NCBI GenBank assembly: GCA_001695595.3
Contig: MBPM02000017.1
Coordinates: forward strand, 434,001 to 498,000
Direction of reading: 5' to 3'
From: Plasmopara viticola
Lineage: Eukaryota > Oomycota > Peronosporomycetes > Peronosporales > Peronosporaceae
Length of the DNA: 64,000 nucleotides
Position 1 is the first letter of the stretch. Each line of letters opens with the position of its first letter. Shown piece after piece: positions 1-9,766 of this stretch. The position numbers and the translations under genes are program-made. The notes beneath the pieces were generated by a model. That model searched no databases, was not told where the DNA came from, and saw only the letters and a list, made by a program, of their open reading frames with translations.

Positions 1-7
1 AATGCGA

Positions 8-60
8 TTATTCCCCAAGCGTATAATCTTTGACGCGATAAATATTGTGACGCAATGTTG
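8..60. repeat. Diverged direct repeat flanking the LINE fragment (left copy)
   Basis: This AT-rich stretch resembles positions 1233-1285: both contain ATTATT, AAGCGT and TTTGACGCGAT in the same order with small gaps. A second partial match (TTCCCC.AGCGTATA) lies near 1309. The two copies sit either side of the LINE fragment at 77-1214. They are too long and too diverged for a target-site duplication, so a local duplication that predates the insertion is more likely. This is a weak call made by eye. Confidence 0.3.
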
Positions 61-111
61 AGCTTTTAGCTAAGTATGTAATGTAATGTATTACGTTGTC
101 GCGTTGCCAAG

Positions 112-800
112 TTATGCACGTGCTAGGCTCAGTCTGGCTAGTCCACGGCATAGAGTGGTGTCCGCATACGTCGAGTCTCGTTCGGCGGGCAGTGCATCCA
201 GCACCGAGGTCGTGAGGGTCTTCCATTTCTTTCGGTCATGTGCAAGGGTACGTACCACTTCGAGGTCTTGTGCTATCCGGAGTCGAAAGCCGGAGCCACG
301 GGAAACAAGGTTGTGGTCGAGTGTTGAGGGGAGCGTGGTGCGGGGATGTCCGCGCCATTTTGCTGCGGTGGAGAAGAAGTGGGCACGCATCTGGAAGTTA
401 GCTGGAATGTCGGGATTGCGGCGAAGTACATGGCCAAACAGGCGCCAGCGAGCTTGTGTCAGTCGTAGTCTCAGCGGCCGCTCATCACAGAGGTCGTAGA
501 GTCTTGCATTCGAAATGTGTCGGGGGTAGCGATAGCCAAGAGCGTAGCGAAGCTGGCGGCGATGGAAACTCTCGAGGCCGTGGAGCTCTGACTTGGTAAG
601 AGCCCAGGTGGCGCAGTTGTACAGCAGAATCGGTAGAACGTAGGTGTTGTACAATCGAATGCGGTCTTGGGTGAGATGAGCGTGGGGCGGAGCCAGACGG
701 ACCAGAGGCGGTGAAGCGCGAGGGTGGCCAGGGACTTGCGTCGGGATAAATCTTCAATATCGCCGAGGAGTGTTCCGAGCTTCTTAGTGTGGCGCCAGGT
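112..800 (-). pseudogene. LINE reverse transcriptase C-terminal fragment
   Basis: The minus-strand translation contains KLGTLLGD, RRKSLATLALHRLWSVW, then after a frameshift RLYNTYVLPILLYN, ALGYRYPRHISN, LYDLC, RPLRLRL and RWRLFGHVLRR. This series of segments is typical of the region downstream of the polymerase motifs in LINE proteins, where the thumb and a cysteine-containing tail lie. No FADD-type catalytic motif is present because that part is deleted. The longest open stretch is 180 codons (654-112). The fragment is inactive, and no intact partner copy lies in this window. Confidence 0.8.
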
Positions 801-879
801 TTCTTCTCGGGCTCGGGCGTGTCGAGTAGCGCCCGACGGGTTGCAGTGGCGGCGGATCTCGGTGACTTCGGTCTTGGCT

Positions 880-1045
880 TCGTCTTTTTTTTTTCAGAGT
901 TAGAAGGAAGTCATCAATGCAGTGCTCACCTCTATCGTAGATCTTGGTTTCTCGGAGGCCAAGGACATCGACGCGGTAGCGCCGGAGATCTTCGGAGAGT
1001 GTTTCGTGCTTCTTGCGCTTCGAACCTAGAGAATTCACATTAAAG
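880..1045 (-). pseudogene. LINE endonuclease N-terminal fragment
   Basis: The translation includes NSLGSKRKKHETL, RYRVDVLGLRETKIYD and CIDDFLL. The short N-terminal NVNSLGS segment and the LRETK motif (the catalytic glutamate region) are hallmarks of the endonuclease/exonuclease/phosphatase fold that starts LINE ORF2 proteins. The fragment ends in an A/T-rich homopolymer (T-run near 887-897 on the plus strand), after which sequence from the RT C-terminal region follows. The domain's later catalytic residues are absent. Confidence 0.75.
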
Positions 1046-1214
1046 GAGCCAATCCGGATGCGGTTGGCGCGGTTAACGGCGTGGAAGGGGGTTTGGCCTG
1101 GTGCTGGAGACCGTCGCGTCGAGGGTGAGACTCGTTCGAGACCTGCAGATGCCCGAGAGCACCTGCCCGAAGCGCGCGAGCATTTAGCCCCCGCGCTTGG
1201 AAGGAGGGCGTCAC

Positions 1215-2199
1215 CCCAAAATATACACGCAAAAAATTATTGCTTAAGCGTGTTTAATTTGACGCGATTAAGCGTAGTGTTATAATGTGGAAGCTGGTGA
1301 AGTGAAGTAGTTCCCCGAGCGTATAGTCTCGAAATTGTGACCGGTGATACAATGCCAACCGTATCCAACGCACTTTTTTAAATTCTGGCACGTTTCTAAA
1401 GACGATTATAAGTGCTACCTGCCTGGTCACTTGGCAGTGAAAACGCAAAAAACTTATGCCGATGGATTATCAACACCGTGACGACGACATAAGCGAGGTC
1501 CATGTATAAAAATTTACCCATTTACACATTGCGCACACACGTGCACACCCATTTATACAATGTGAGTCACCACTAGTTAGTCCTTACCGGAACTATAAGT
1601 CTTTTCTCAGCCGAAAACAATGAACAAATAGCCTTCAAACAGTGTATCGTAAGCCGGGATTTATCCACTTTGTGAGATACACTACACGAAACGTTCTACT
1701 ATACCGGTGCTTGGTACAACAGTCGTCTGGCTGTGAGCATGAGCTGGAACGCACCGACGATTTGTCCAACCCTTTAAGCTCATCGCTTCCCGTAGTCTTT
1801 ACCAGAGTTTTGCATATGCAGTCTCGCGCATACGCATTGAAGACTAGATTCGTTATGGAGATAGCAGCTGATACATGAGCTAACTCATAATTCAAATGGT
1901 GCAATAATTCATCAGCTAACACCACGCTTTGCTGTACCTTAGACAGAGCGTCAATGAAAAAGAGTAGCGTCTTTCAAGGTGACGTGCAGTTGTGATGATT
2001 TTGGAGGTGGTGGAGGTGTTGTATCTTAAAAACTGCCTGTGAAAAACAGGGGATGCACATGGATCAATTTCCTGATTGTAACGAATACAAAAGTAATTTA
2101 AGTTGTACGTAAAATTATAGAAAAAGTTTGAAAAAAATCATCAGCGTTTTGGGTTCCGCTTTTTCTAAATCGAAAATGTACACGAAGACAACATAACCT
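1215..2199. other. Intergenic, no gene recognised
   Basis: AT-rich DNA between the LINE fragment and the 3' end of the GH30 gene. It holds short overlapping ORFs on both strands (for example 1635-1925 minus), but none has recognisable motifs or intron signals. The right copy of the diverged repeat lies at 1233-1285. Confidence 0.6.
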
Positions 2200-4242
2200 T
2201 TACTCCCACGTAAAAGTACGGATAGCGCCCTTGGCAACGCTGGTCTCAAGTGCCATATCACCGACCTGAATCTCAAAGTCGGCCGGCTCTGTATTTTCAT
2301 TCAGCACAACAAGCACTTTACGATCCTCAGGCGTCACGAACGCAGCGGCTTGAATGAACGAATACCCGCCCGTCGCGCACTGATCGAATGTCGATGCACG
2401 CGACCGCAACGTCCCATCCTCATGGTTAAACGTCCATTGTTGATACGGCTCAGCGTCAATTTGACAAGGAGTTGCGACAAGCCGCACACCATTCTGAGTC
2501 GACGCGTGGTTCAGCGATAAGCAATAGTCGTCCACACGAATACGGCCACTGTCCTTCTCAAACGTCCACGTTTGTTGCGTGTACTTACACTCGACCATTT
2601 GAATCTCTTTGCCCTGATACTGTGTATCGATCATACTTACACAAAACCCTGATCCCGTCACTTCAATCTTGCTATCGTCTGTCACGTGCATCGTTTGACG
2701 AGCACTGCCATCGCATGAACTCAAGGCAGCGGGGTACGCCCACATGAGCTGGGCATCACCAGGCTGTTTAAAACGGGCAGCTACGTGCGCCTTGACACGA
2801 CGTGAGCCAACCGGAATGTACTTGGAAAAGTGTTGGATAAAATAATACATGGGCTGTAAAGTGAAATCCATACCGTCTTCTGTCAAGATGATGGGGGCGT
2901 CGCAATTGTTACCTTGGTGGTTGGGTCCACCCTTGTGGTCCAGTAGCAAGTTCCAATCGACCCATCCGACGACATTGTTGTTCAGGTCCGTCATGATATC
3001 GTGACCATAGCGTTGCCCTCGGAACCAAGCGGCGTCTCCGTAAGCAACGCCAGGACAATTGCAGCTTTCCGTCGCTAGCATAAAGCGATTTTGATCAACA
3101 AAGTGCGTGTCGTTTAACCGTTCGTGGTACGCTACTCCATCCATGTAACGCTCGACGTCGTACCAATGAAATGCCATACCGGCCACAAACTCTCCAGCAG
3201 TGGGGTGATTATAGATTGTCTCGGCCCAGTGTCGCACACTAGCGCGATTATGATCAAAGACCATGAGTGTAACCTCGGGGTGATCACGTTTGAGAACAGG
3301 GCCAAGGAAGTCACCAATAAATTCTGCCTGGTAAGACGCGTTGTACATGCAGGCTTCCCAAGGCGCCGCGAACTCGGGTTCGTTTTGAGGAGTGAGACCC
3401 CAAAACGAAATGCCGTGCTTTTGGTAAGCAGTGATAAACTTGGAAAAGTACAGAGCCCACGACGCGCGCACGTCATCCTTCAAACCCACGGGTTTCACTG
3501 ATCCAAGCAAGCTCGGGGTATAATCGGCGTCACCGCGCTTCATCCACGCCGGAGGACTCCATGGGGCCAAGAACAAATTAATTCCTGGTTGACGCTCCAA
3601 AGCGCGTTGAATGAATGGAATCAGCAGTTCCTGATCACGCTTGACGCTCATGTCAAAGTGCAACAGGTTCGTGTCATTCAACACGTCATCAAAAGTGTAC
3701 GAGTTGATAGAAAAGTCACACGAGCCCATTGGAACGCGCCCAAATTTGTACGCACTACCTTTTTGCTCATCAAAATAGAGAGTCAGCACTTCCTCTTGCT
3801 TGTGTAATGGCAAGCGTTGGAACTGCAATGCCGCGGCCTCAGTAAAGGCACCTCCAAATCCCATGATTTTCTGAAATCTGACATTTAGATCGATATCGAT
3901 GAACGATTTTGCATTTTCTAAAACGACTCGTTTCCATTTTAATCCGCTGACAGGTTCCATCATTTGCGTGACATTGTCAACGTAAGAACTTTGAAAACAA
4001 GTGACTTCTGAGTCTACCGCACGAGCTGCTTCCTTTAAACTATTTTCTTGCGATCTCATTGCTGTAACAATTGCGTCTTCATGCCCAGAGTTAGTCCTCA
4101 TTAAAGCCAATGCACTGCAAATGCCACAGGCCGCAAGTCCAAAGACGCCCCATTTCACGAAAGCAAGGCGTTTAACGCTAGTCCGATCTACCAGTTGTTC
4201 ATCAGTCGCCAGGGAAGTCGTTCCATAAGCAGTAGGTTCCAT
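2200..4242 (-). CDS. GH30 glucosylceramidase with nested ricin-type lectin domain, type II membrane anchor
   Basis: A single-exon, 680-residue protein of glycoside hydrolase family 30 (acid beta-glucosidase type), which hydrolyses glucosylceramide. The (beta/alpha)8 barrel shows FGGAFTEAAALQFQ at its start. The acid/base glutamate is E288 in LTPQNEPEF and the nucleophile E392 in ATESCNC. Residues 31-48 form a hydrophobic segment after a charged N-terminus with no cleavage site, suggesting a type II anchor facing the lumen or cell surface instead of a cleaved signal peptide. Residues about 510-622 form a ricin B-like beta-trefoil (QQTWTF, YQQWTF and the paired CLSL/CVSM cysteines). The usual GH30 C-terminal beta-sandwich resumes after it (VLVVLNENTEP), so the lectin domain is inserted inside that sandwich. 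The start ATG precedes the anchor and no better upstream ATG is seen. A relic of a paralogue lies near 21.1 kb. Confidence 0.93.
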   Translation of the reverse strand: MEPTAYGTTSLATDEQLVDRTSVKRLAFVKWGVFGLAACGICSALALMRTNSGHEDAIVTAMRSQENSLKEAARAVDSEVTCFQSSYVDNVTQMMEPVSGLKWKRVVLENAKSFIDIDLNVRFQKIMGFGGAFTEAAALQFQRLPLHKQEEVLTLYFDEQKGSAYKFGRVPMGSCDFSINSYTFDDVLNDTNLLHFDMSVKRDQELLIPFIQRALERQPGINLFLAPWSPPAWMKRGDADYTPSLLGSVKPVGLKDDVRASWALYFSKFITAYQKHGISFWGLTPQNEPEFAAPWEACMYNASYQAEFIGDFLGPVLKRDHPEVTLMVFDHNRASVRHWAETIYNHPTAGEFVAGMAFHWYDVERYMDGVAYHERLNDTHFVDQNRFMLATESCNCPGVAYGDAAWFRGQRYGHDIMTDLNNNVVGWVDWNLLLDHKGGPNHQGNNCDAPIILTEDGMDFTLQPMYYFIQHFSKYIPVGSRRVKAHVAARFKQPGDAQLMWAYPAALSSCDGSARQTMHVTDDSKIEVTGSGFCVSMIDTQYQGKEIQMVECKYTQQTWTFEKDSGRIRVDDYCLSLNHASTQNGVRLVATPCQIDAEPYQQWTFNHEDGTLRSRASTFDQCATGGYSFIQAAAFVTPEDRKVLVVLNENTEPADFEIQVGDMALETSVAKGAIRTFTWE

Positions 4243-4952
4243 TTTGTAAAATGGATTCGTTCAGTTCGATGTCGCTTCGAATCGGTTTGTAGGTTGTCGC
4301 ACCTTGAAAAGTGGATGAAACTATCTAGGTACAAATTTGATGAGGATATGCAACGATTCAACGCTGAAACGGAAATGGACGGGGCTGGAACCCGTCGGAT
4401 AACCAAAACGGGATAGAACATCTGGAGCCGTTCGAGCCTGCATACGCGCTGGAAAAAGTAGAAACATATATTAAAGCCGGTATTTTCACTTGTCATCGTC
4501 TTGTACTCAAAAAAAAAATATTCGCTACGACGTAATTATTTCAAGTCCATTCTCTGCCCACTGCAATGAAAAACTTAGAGAATCTGCATCGTCATTGATC
4601 ATATGATAGACATTTCACAGCCAGTGTTGAATTCGCGCCTACTTCGGGAAAGCCGTTATGATCCGTTTTTCCAACGCAGAGTTGTTCGTTTCGTTTGAAC
4701 GATATTGGCTCTATTCCAAGTTCATAAGCGTTTCAATTGTTCGTATTTATCAGCACACCACCAAAAATTTGCTTTGACTACTAATTACATAAGATTTTTT
4801 GCAATACTCATCAAGAAAGAGCCGTTATAGCAAATGTATCTTTTTAATGATAGATTCGTTTTCACAACAGGTAAATTGCAAAAGTAGAAGCTAATTGCTA
4901 CCTTAACTTACTTGCAATGAGCGGAAACAATCTGCACCCATGGTTGTTTAAA
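4243..4952. other. Intergenic between GH30 and alpha-tubulin genes
   Basis: This 710-base gap should contain the GH30 promoter (right of its start at 4242) and the alpha-tubulin terminator. Short ORFs at 4188-4496 carry no recognisable domain. No RNA gene or repeat was seen. Confidence 0.6.
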
Positions 4953-6764
<1,812 letters not shown>

Positions 6765-7682
6765 ATGGAGCGCTACGACCGCGGAGACGTTTTGGGCGAG
6801 GGTACGTTCGGGATCGTCTATGCTGCCGTACAAAAGAGTACAGGACGTCGTGTGGCTATCAAACAATTCAAGCGTGGCAAGTTTAAAGATGGTGTAGACT
6901 TCACTGCTCTGCGTGAGGTGAAGCTACAAGCAGAACTCAAACACGTAAACGTCGTGGAGCTGCTTGATGTTTTTGTGGCTAACGACACGATGAATGTCGT
7001 GTTTGAGTTGTTGCCGAATAATTTAGATGATGTCATTAAAGACAAGGCGGTGGTGCTCACGGCTGCCGATATTAAAACATACATGCAGATGCTGCTCAAA
7101 GGACTCGGCTACTGCCACGAACACTACGTGCTGCACCGCGATCTAAAGCCTGACAACTTGCTTATTGGACCTGACGGCCACGTTAAGATTGGAGATTTTG
7201 GTCTTGCTAGGGTTTACGGTAGCCCTAATCGAAATATGACCTCAATGGTCTGCACCATCTGGTATCGGCCGCCAGAGCTTCTTTTTGGTGCAAGAGAGTA
7301 TAGTGGATCCGTGGATATGTGGGGAGCTGGCTGCATTTTTGCGGAATTGATGCTACGAATGCCTTACCTTACAGGGATGAATGAGTTGGATCAACTTGGA
7401 AAGATCTTTCATGCACTTGGTACTCCGACGGAAGAAGAGTGGCCCGGAGTAAGCTCGCTGGCGAATTTTGTCGAATTTACCCCGAATACAGCCCCTCCAC
7501 TCGCATCAATTTTCTCAGCAGCTTCCGAAGATGCATTGGATCTTTTGGCCAAGCTGCTGAAGTATAATCCGGCAGAGCGGATTACAGCAGCAGAGGCATT
7601 AGATCACCCGTACTTTTCAAATTCGCCCGCTCCGACTCCAATTGAAAAGCTGCCATCTACATCAGCCTTACCACAAAATTAA
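6765..7682 (+). CDS. CDK7-like cyclin-dependent kinase (CDK-activating kinase / TFIIH kinase)
   Basis: A 305-residue, single-exon serine/threonine kinase closest in overall pattern to CDK7, which with cyclin H and MAT1 phosphorylates CDK T-loops and the RNA polymerase II tail. Visible motifs: glycine loop GEGTFG (11-16), VAIK lysine 33, TALRE glutamate 51, HRDLKPDN (124-131), DFG (144-146). The T-loop GSPNRNMTSMV has T159 at the activating threonine and S153 at the second CDK7 phosphosite. GTPTEEEWPG and FSNSPAPTP near the end are CDK7-typical. The segment CTIWYRPPELLFG differs from the usual CDK7 form and looks like CDK9/CDK12. I chose the ATG at 6765 because the in-frame extension upstream has no ATG. 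The next gene follows on the same strand after 288 bases. Confidence 0.93.
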   Translation: MERYDRGDVLGEGTFGIVYAAVQKSTGRRVAIKQFKRGKFKDGVDFTALREVKLQAELKHVNVVELLDVFVANDTMNVVFELLPNNLDDVIKDKAVVLTAADIKTYMQMLLKGLGYCHEHYVLHRDLKPDNLLIGPDGHVKIGDFGLARVYGSPNRNMTSMVCTIWYRPPELLFGAREYSGSVDMWGAGCIFAELMLRMPYLTGMNELDQLGKIFHALGTPTEEEWPGVSSLANFVEFTPNTAPPLASIFSAASEDALDLLAKLLKYNPAERITAAEALDHPYFSNSPAPTPIEKLPSTSALPQN

Positions 7683-7970
7683 AGAGTATAATTGAAATAT
7701 ATGGTTGCTAAACTAAATGCGTTAACATTTGAGGCAACCTTAAGCGCTAGTTGCTGTGCTGGTGCTCATGTGAAGCGAAAATGTATCGCAAGCAACAAAT
7801 TGAAGACAACGTATGCACCTTATTACAACAATAGTGACGAAAGTTAAAAAAGTGCAGAGCAGAAGAATAAAAAACAGATTATAAAAATTTGAAAACTCCT
7901 AAAATGTGCTGATAAAAATTTAATCTCTACATATGTTCGAATTTTAGTGGAGGAGATTTGCACTTAAAGC

Positions 7971-9027
7971 ATGAGTCGTCCTGAGCACATTTCGCCACCA
8001 GAGGTGCGTACTACAGTCAAAGCTTTGCAGCATACACGCCATTAATTAAATACACTTGTGCTTCCGTTGCAGCTATATTATGATGAAAAAGAGGCAGCCA
8101 AATACAATTCGAGTTCGCGCATTGTGAAAGTTCAACAAGAGCTGTCGAACCGCGCCATCGAGCTCTTAAATTTGCCTGAGGGCAAGGAGGCTTTTATTTT
8201 AGACGTTGGCTGTGGTAGTGGACTGAGTGGAGGTTTGTAATCCTTCAATACAATGGCGTTTAAGTGAAAATTAAGCCGACAGTATGAATGTTAATGAACA
8301 TAGTGGCGCTGGAGGAACACGGCCACGCTTGGGTGGGCGTCGACATTAGCAAGGATATGCTTGATATCGCTTCTGAGCGGGATAGCAGTGGTGATGTGCT
8401 CTTACAGGATATGGGAGGAGGTTTACCTTTTCGTCCCGGTGTGTTCGACGGGTGCATCAGTATATCAGCAATTCAATGGCTCTGTTACTCGGACAAGAAG
8501 GAGCACACGGCACGCAAGCGTCTTACGCGCTTCTTCACGTCTTTATATACGTGCTTAAAGACTGGTAGTCGTGCTGTATTGCAATTGTACCCAGAAACAC
8601 CTGAGCAGATGGAAGAAATCTCGGGCACTGCTATGCGCTGCGGGTTCTCGGGTGGCCTTGTCATTGACTTTCCCAACAGTGCCAAGGCCAAGAAATTTTA
8701 CTTGTGTCTATTTGCTGGATGTATGGAACAGCGACAGGTGCCCCAGGGTCTTGGTACGGGGGCTGATGCTAACCAGGTCTCATACGAAGGACGCGGCAAG
8801 AACCAGCGCGTACGTTTGCTAACTTTCACCATTAATTCAGGTCAGAATTTTTACTAACGCGATTGGGTTGCATATCTCTGCGTGATGTGCAGCAACGACG
8901 AGGAAAAAACAATTCTATTAAGGGAAAGGACTGGGTACTGGCCAAGAAGGAGCGCTACCGCAAACAAGGCAAGAAGGTGAAAGCAGACAGTAAATTTACG
9001 GGTAGAAAGCGACCAGGTAAATTTTAA
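7971..9027 (+). CDS. BUD23: 18S rRNA (guanine-N7) methyltransferase Bud23/WBSCR22
   Basis: Four exons: 7971-8003, 8073-8232, 8304-8809, 8893-9027, with introns of 69, 71 and 83 bases bounded by GT..AG. The third intron holds a perfect TACTAAC branch point. The spliced protein starts [19 protein letters not shown], the conserved N-terminus of the family. It has the SAM-binding motif [11 protein letters not shown], then [21 protein letters not shown] and [13 protein letters not shown], and ends in the basic Bud23 C-terminal domain ([16 protein letters not shown] .. [10 protein letters not shown]). Family members modify a specific guanosine in 18S rRNA with the partner Trm112 during small-subunit maturation. 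Reading frame is maintained across all three junctions. The gene converges on the bactofilin gene with 127 bases between stops. Confidence 0.95.
8004..8072 (+). other. Intron 1 of BUD23
   Basis: Donor GTGCGT follows codon GAG; acceptor TTGCAG precedes CTA TAT TAT GAT. Phase 0. Removing it joins SPPE to LYYDE, as in other family members. Confidence 0.9.
8233..8303 (+). other. Intron 2 of BUD23
   Basis: Donor GTTTGT and acceptor CATAG, phase 1. Removing it joins GLSG to [12 protein letters not shown], matching the spacing between SAM motifs in the family. Confidence 0.85.
8810..8892 (+). other. Intron 3 of BUD23
   Basis: Donor GTACGT, branch point TACTAAC and acceptor TGCAG, phase 0. Removing it joins KNQR to QRRGKNNS and restores the conserved basic tail. 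Confidence 0.88.
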
Positions 9028-9154
9028 AGTTTTGTTTTGTTAATAGCATAAACTATGAATTCATTGCATACTTTAATACAATCAATCTTATAATATAAAT
9101 TTTATAAAATTAATTGGCTCTGTTCTCGCGTTTTTTCCAAGTATTCTTCAGCAA

Positions 9155-9766
9155 TTAACTTATAGGCGTGCCATCCGGTGCGTCGTCCTTGACAATTTCA
9201 CCTTTTTCATTGATCCTCTCAGGAGCTTGAGGGTTCACGTTGATCCGTCCGACAATGATACAATCCGGCTCAATCTTAATTGACTTGGCAGTAATGTTTC
9301 CAAATATTTGGCCCTTGTCTCGCAGCACAAGCTTCTCTACATTAATGTTGCCAATAATTCGACCACCAGCAATATACACCTCTTTCATATTGTCAACATT
9401 GCCAAAGAGAGCTCCACGGGACCCGATGACAAGTGAACCCTTCGAGTTGAGTTTACCCTCGAACTCACCTTCAATTCGCAACAGTCGATCAAAGCTCAGC
9501 TCTCCTTTCATTTTCACAGCTGCACCAATGGTAGTTTCGGGTTCAGCATCAATTATTGGCACCTTCACTTGGCGGGGAACATTATAAGTTGGCGTCATTG
9601 GAGGAGATCCGCTTTGTCGATTAGCATGGTGACGACCCCGTCGAATTGGAGACATTTCGTAGTCTTGGTCTGAATACGTGTCATCGGGGAAGTCGACGGG
9701 AGCCGATGGTACGTTAGTCCGTTTGGGCTTGGGCGGGGGATTGCGCGGCACAGGCACCTCCTCCAT
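9155..9766 (-). CDS. Bactofilin-domain protein (eukaryotic bactofilin)
   Basis: A 203-residue single-exon protein starting MEEVPVPRNP. The first ~75 residues are proline- and charge-rich and probably disordered (PPPKPK, SPIRRGRHH, SGSPPMTPTY). The remainder is a bactofilin (DUF583) domain: repeated short beta strands with regular glycines, such as TIGAAVKMKGELSFD, LRIEGEFEGKL, SLVIGSRGALFGNV, EVYIAGGRIIGNI and IKIEPDCIIVGRINV, folding into a right-handed beta helix. Bacterial bactofilins self-assemble into nonpolar filaments. Stramenopiles are known to carry homologues, but their function is unclear. In-frame sequence continues upstream to about 9847 without an ATG, so 9766 (GCC ATG GAG) is the best start unless an upstream exon exists. 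The gene is convergent with BUD23. Confidence 0.9.
   Translation of the reverse strand: MEEVPVPRNPPPKPKRTNVPSAPVDFPDDTYSDQDYEMSPIRRGRHHANRQSGSPPMTPTYNVPRQVKVPIIDAEPETTIGAAVKMKGELSFDRLLRIEGEFEGKLNSKGSLVIGSRGALFGNVDNMKEVYIAGGRIIGNINVEKLVLRDKGQIFGNITAKSIKIEPDCIIVGRINVNPQAPERINEKGEIVKDDAPDGTPIS

Larger units (their letters stand above)
77..1214 (-). mobile_element. Internally deleted non-LTR retrotransposon (LINE)
   Basis: On the minus strand the element starts with GGGGTGACGCCCTCC near 1214 and ends near 77 in a TGTAA/TAATG-rich tail. It encodes the first part of an apurinic-type endonuclease (about 1045-890) joined directly to the C-terminal part of a reverse transcriptase (about 790-112). The rest of the endonuclease and the entire catalytic core of the polymerase are missing, so the copy cannot move by itself. 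A frameshift separates the KLGTLLGD segment from the RLYNTYVLPILLYN segment. Its two ends match the three short elements at 19223, 38684 and 62017, which lack further internal sequence. I saw no clean target-site duplication, so this copy is probably older than the short ones. Confidence 0.85.

Noticed and set aside
8..499. Plus-strand ORFs across the LINE ends (86-499) and ORFs inside the short elements
   Set aside because: They are antisense or out-of-frame readings of the retroelement; the coding strand is minus at 77-1214.
4239..4254. Inverted repeat CCATTTT..AAAATGG over the GH30 start codon
   Set aside because: Seven-base arms in AT-rich DNA are expected by chance and it overlaps coding sequence.
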